From Alkalibacter sp964582705 (lineage in GTDB: Bacteria > Bacillota > Clostridia > Eubacteriales > Alkalibacteraceae): a stretch of 14,233 nucleotides of DNA. The stretch is from the NCBI GenBank assembly GCA_964582705.1, contig CAZOTE010000052.1:1-14233 (forward strand), read 5' to 3'. The first letter of the stretch is position 1. Each line of letters starts with the position of its first letter. Made by a program: the position numbers and the translations under genes. This document shows, in pieces, positions 13,236 through 14,233 of this stretch. The notes under the pieces were generated by a model. The model searched no databases. It had not been told where the DNA came from and saw only the letters and a program-made list of their open reading frames with translations.

Positions 13236-14233
13236 ATGGTTAAAATTAAAGGGTTCCCAAAAGATTTTCTGTGGGGTGGAGCGCTATCGGCTCACCAATG
13301 TGAAGGCGCTTACAATGAAGATGGAAAAGGGTTAAGCACCGCAGATGTAATGGTGTGTGGATCATTACAAGAAAGATTTAATATAGTACCTGAATTAAAG
13401 GAAGGTATTTATTATCCAAGTCATGAAGCTATAGGTTTTTACCATAGATATAAAGAGGACGTTAAGTTGTTTGCAGAAATGGGATTTAAGGCGCTTAGAA
13501 CAAGCATTGCATGGTCAAGAATTTTTCCAAATGGAGATGATAATGATCCTAATGAAAAGGGACTTCAATTTTATGATGATTTATTTGATGAACTGCTAAG
13601 ATATGGAATACAGCCGGTTATAACTTTGTCACATTACGAGATGCCACTTAATCTTTTACATGAGTATGGTGCATGGGCTAATAGGAAGCTGGTTGGATTT
13701 TTTGAAAAATATGCAAGAGTAGTTTTTGAAAGATATAAAAATAAGGTTAAATATTGGATGACTTTCAATGAAATTAATGTAATAAAAATGTTACCATATT
13801 TAGGCGCTGGAATGTTATTGAAAAGACAAGATCCAGATTTTTTGCCACAGATGTTTCAGGCAGCCCATCACCAGTTTGTTGCCAGCAGCTTGGTGGTTAA
13901 AGCATGCCACGAGATAATACCAGATGCACAAATAGGAATGATGCTAGGCGGCGTACCTTCATATCATAAGACGTGCAATCCAAAAGACGTATGGTATAAC
14001 ATTGAAGCTGAAAGAAAAGGGATATATTTTTTCACAGATGTAATGATGAGAGGTTATTATCCAAAGTATGCAAAAAGATGGTTTGAAGAGAATAATATTA
14101 ATCTAAATATGGAAAAAGATGATTTGGAAATTTTGAAAAAGCATCCTGCGGATTATTTAGCTTTAAGCTATTATATGTCACTTGTAACTACTGCAGAAAA
14201 AAAAGATGATAAACTCAGAGGAAATCTTTCCAT
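13236..14233 (+). CDS. GH1 6-phospho-beta-glucosidase (partial, runs off the window)
   Basis: Family 1 glycoside hydrolase that splits the phosphorylated disaccharide delivered by the PTS into glucose 6-phosphate and a second sugar. About 332 of roughly 470 residues are present. Visible motifs are FLWGGALSAHQCEGAYNEDGKG (11-32), GFKALRTSIAWSRIFPNG (83-100) and WMTFNEIN (174-181), where Glu179 is the acid/base; NEI rather than NEP is usual in phospho-beta-glucosidases. The nucleophile and phosphate-binding residues lie beyond the edge. The frame opens at TAG 13230-13232. The only nearby ATG is 13236, directly abutting AGGAG (13231-13235) with no spacer, so true initiation may be unusual (ATT at 13245 is an alternative). 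It is the last visible gene of the PTS operon. Confidence 0.92.
   Translation, partial: MVKIKGFPKDFLWGGALSAHQCEGAYNEDGKGLSTADVMVCGSLQERFNIVPELKEGIYYPSHEAIGFYHRYKEDVKLFAEMGFKALRTSIAWSRIFPNGDDNDPNEKGLQFYDDLFDELLRYGIQPVITLSHYEMPLNLLHEYGAWANRKLVGFFEKYARVVFERYKNKVKYWMTFNEINVIKMLPYLGAGMLLKRQDPDFLPQMFQAAHHQFVASSLVVKACHEIIPDAQIGMMLGGVPSYHKTCNPKDVWYNIEAERKGIYFFTDVMMRGYYPKYAKRWFEENNINLNMEKDDLEILKKHPADYLALSYYMSLVTTAEKKDDKLRGNLS

Noticed and set aside
13301..13314. cre-like TGAAGGCGCTTACA inside the GH1 gene
   Set aside because: It has one mismatch to the consensus, but it encodes the strongly conserved GH1 residues EGAYN, so codon constraint explains it. Intragenic cre sites do exist, so it is not fully excluded.
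1..14233. CRISPR arrays, tRNA or rRNA genes, insertion sequences, phage or defence genes
   Set aside because: No repeat-spacer pattern, cloverleaf, transposase or inverted-repeat ends were seen; every long stretch is accounted for by sugar transport, hydrolase or regulator genes.

Overview
The window looks like carbohydrate-uptake DNA from a low-GC, Gram-positive anaerobe, most likely a member of Clostridia (Bacillota). The reasons are AT-rich sequence, strong AGGAGG-type ribosome binding sites, a lipoprotein-type binding protein, CcpA-like cre sites, two AraC-type regulators and a PRD-type PTS regulator. Genus cannot be fixed from sequence reading alone.

Layout. (1) Bases 1-45 are the tail of an unidentified + strand gene, followed by a terminator (63-109) that serves both directions. 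(2) Bases 146-2406, minus strand, hold a TRAP transporter operon transcribed as dctP (lipoprotein binding protein), dctQ (small permease) and dctM (large permease). dctM is only 212 codons, about half the family length. (3) Bases 2407-2626 are a divergent control region, followed by an AraC regulator with a cupin sensor domain (2627-3514, +). (4) A second AraC regulator (3542-4777, -) converges on the first. The terminator stem between them overlaps the 3' end of the first gene. (5) Bases 4778-4958 are a second divergent control region. It drives a + strand pair of cytoplasmic glycosidases, GH2 (4959-7223) and GH3 (7255-9015), ended by a very strong hairpin at 9027-9071. (6) From about 9150 to the window end there is a + strand beta-glucoside PTS operon: a PRD/EIIB/EIIA-type regulator (9232), EIIA (11158), EIIB (11522), EIIC (11889) and a GH1 6-phospho-beta-glucosidase that runs off the window (13236).

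How it works together. The first half resembles a locus for scavenging and cleaving an oligosaccharide or acidic sugar. The TRAP system would be switched by the cupin AraC protein, and GH2/GH3 by the second AraC protein. Both control regions show the same design: a 21-bp-spaced direct repeat containing GCAAT upstream of the promoter, and a cre-like 14-mer just downstream of the -10. This suggests activation by AraC and repression by CcpA in each case. The second half is a self-contained phosphotransferase operon of cel/lic type: a beta-linked disaccharide is phosphorylated on entry and split by GH1. It also appears more AT-rich than the first half.

No clearly new system is proven here. The best candidate for something unusual is the half-size DctM, which ends at the linker between the two structural repeats of the family. 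Next are the shared operator/cre architecture, the conserved-looking C-terminal module of GH2 and the Asp-His type GH3 active site.
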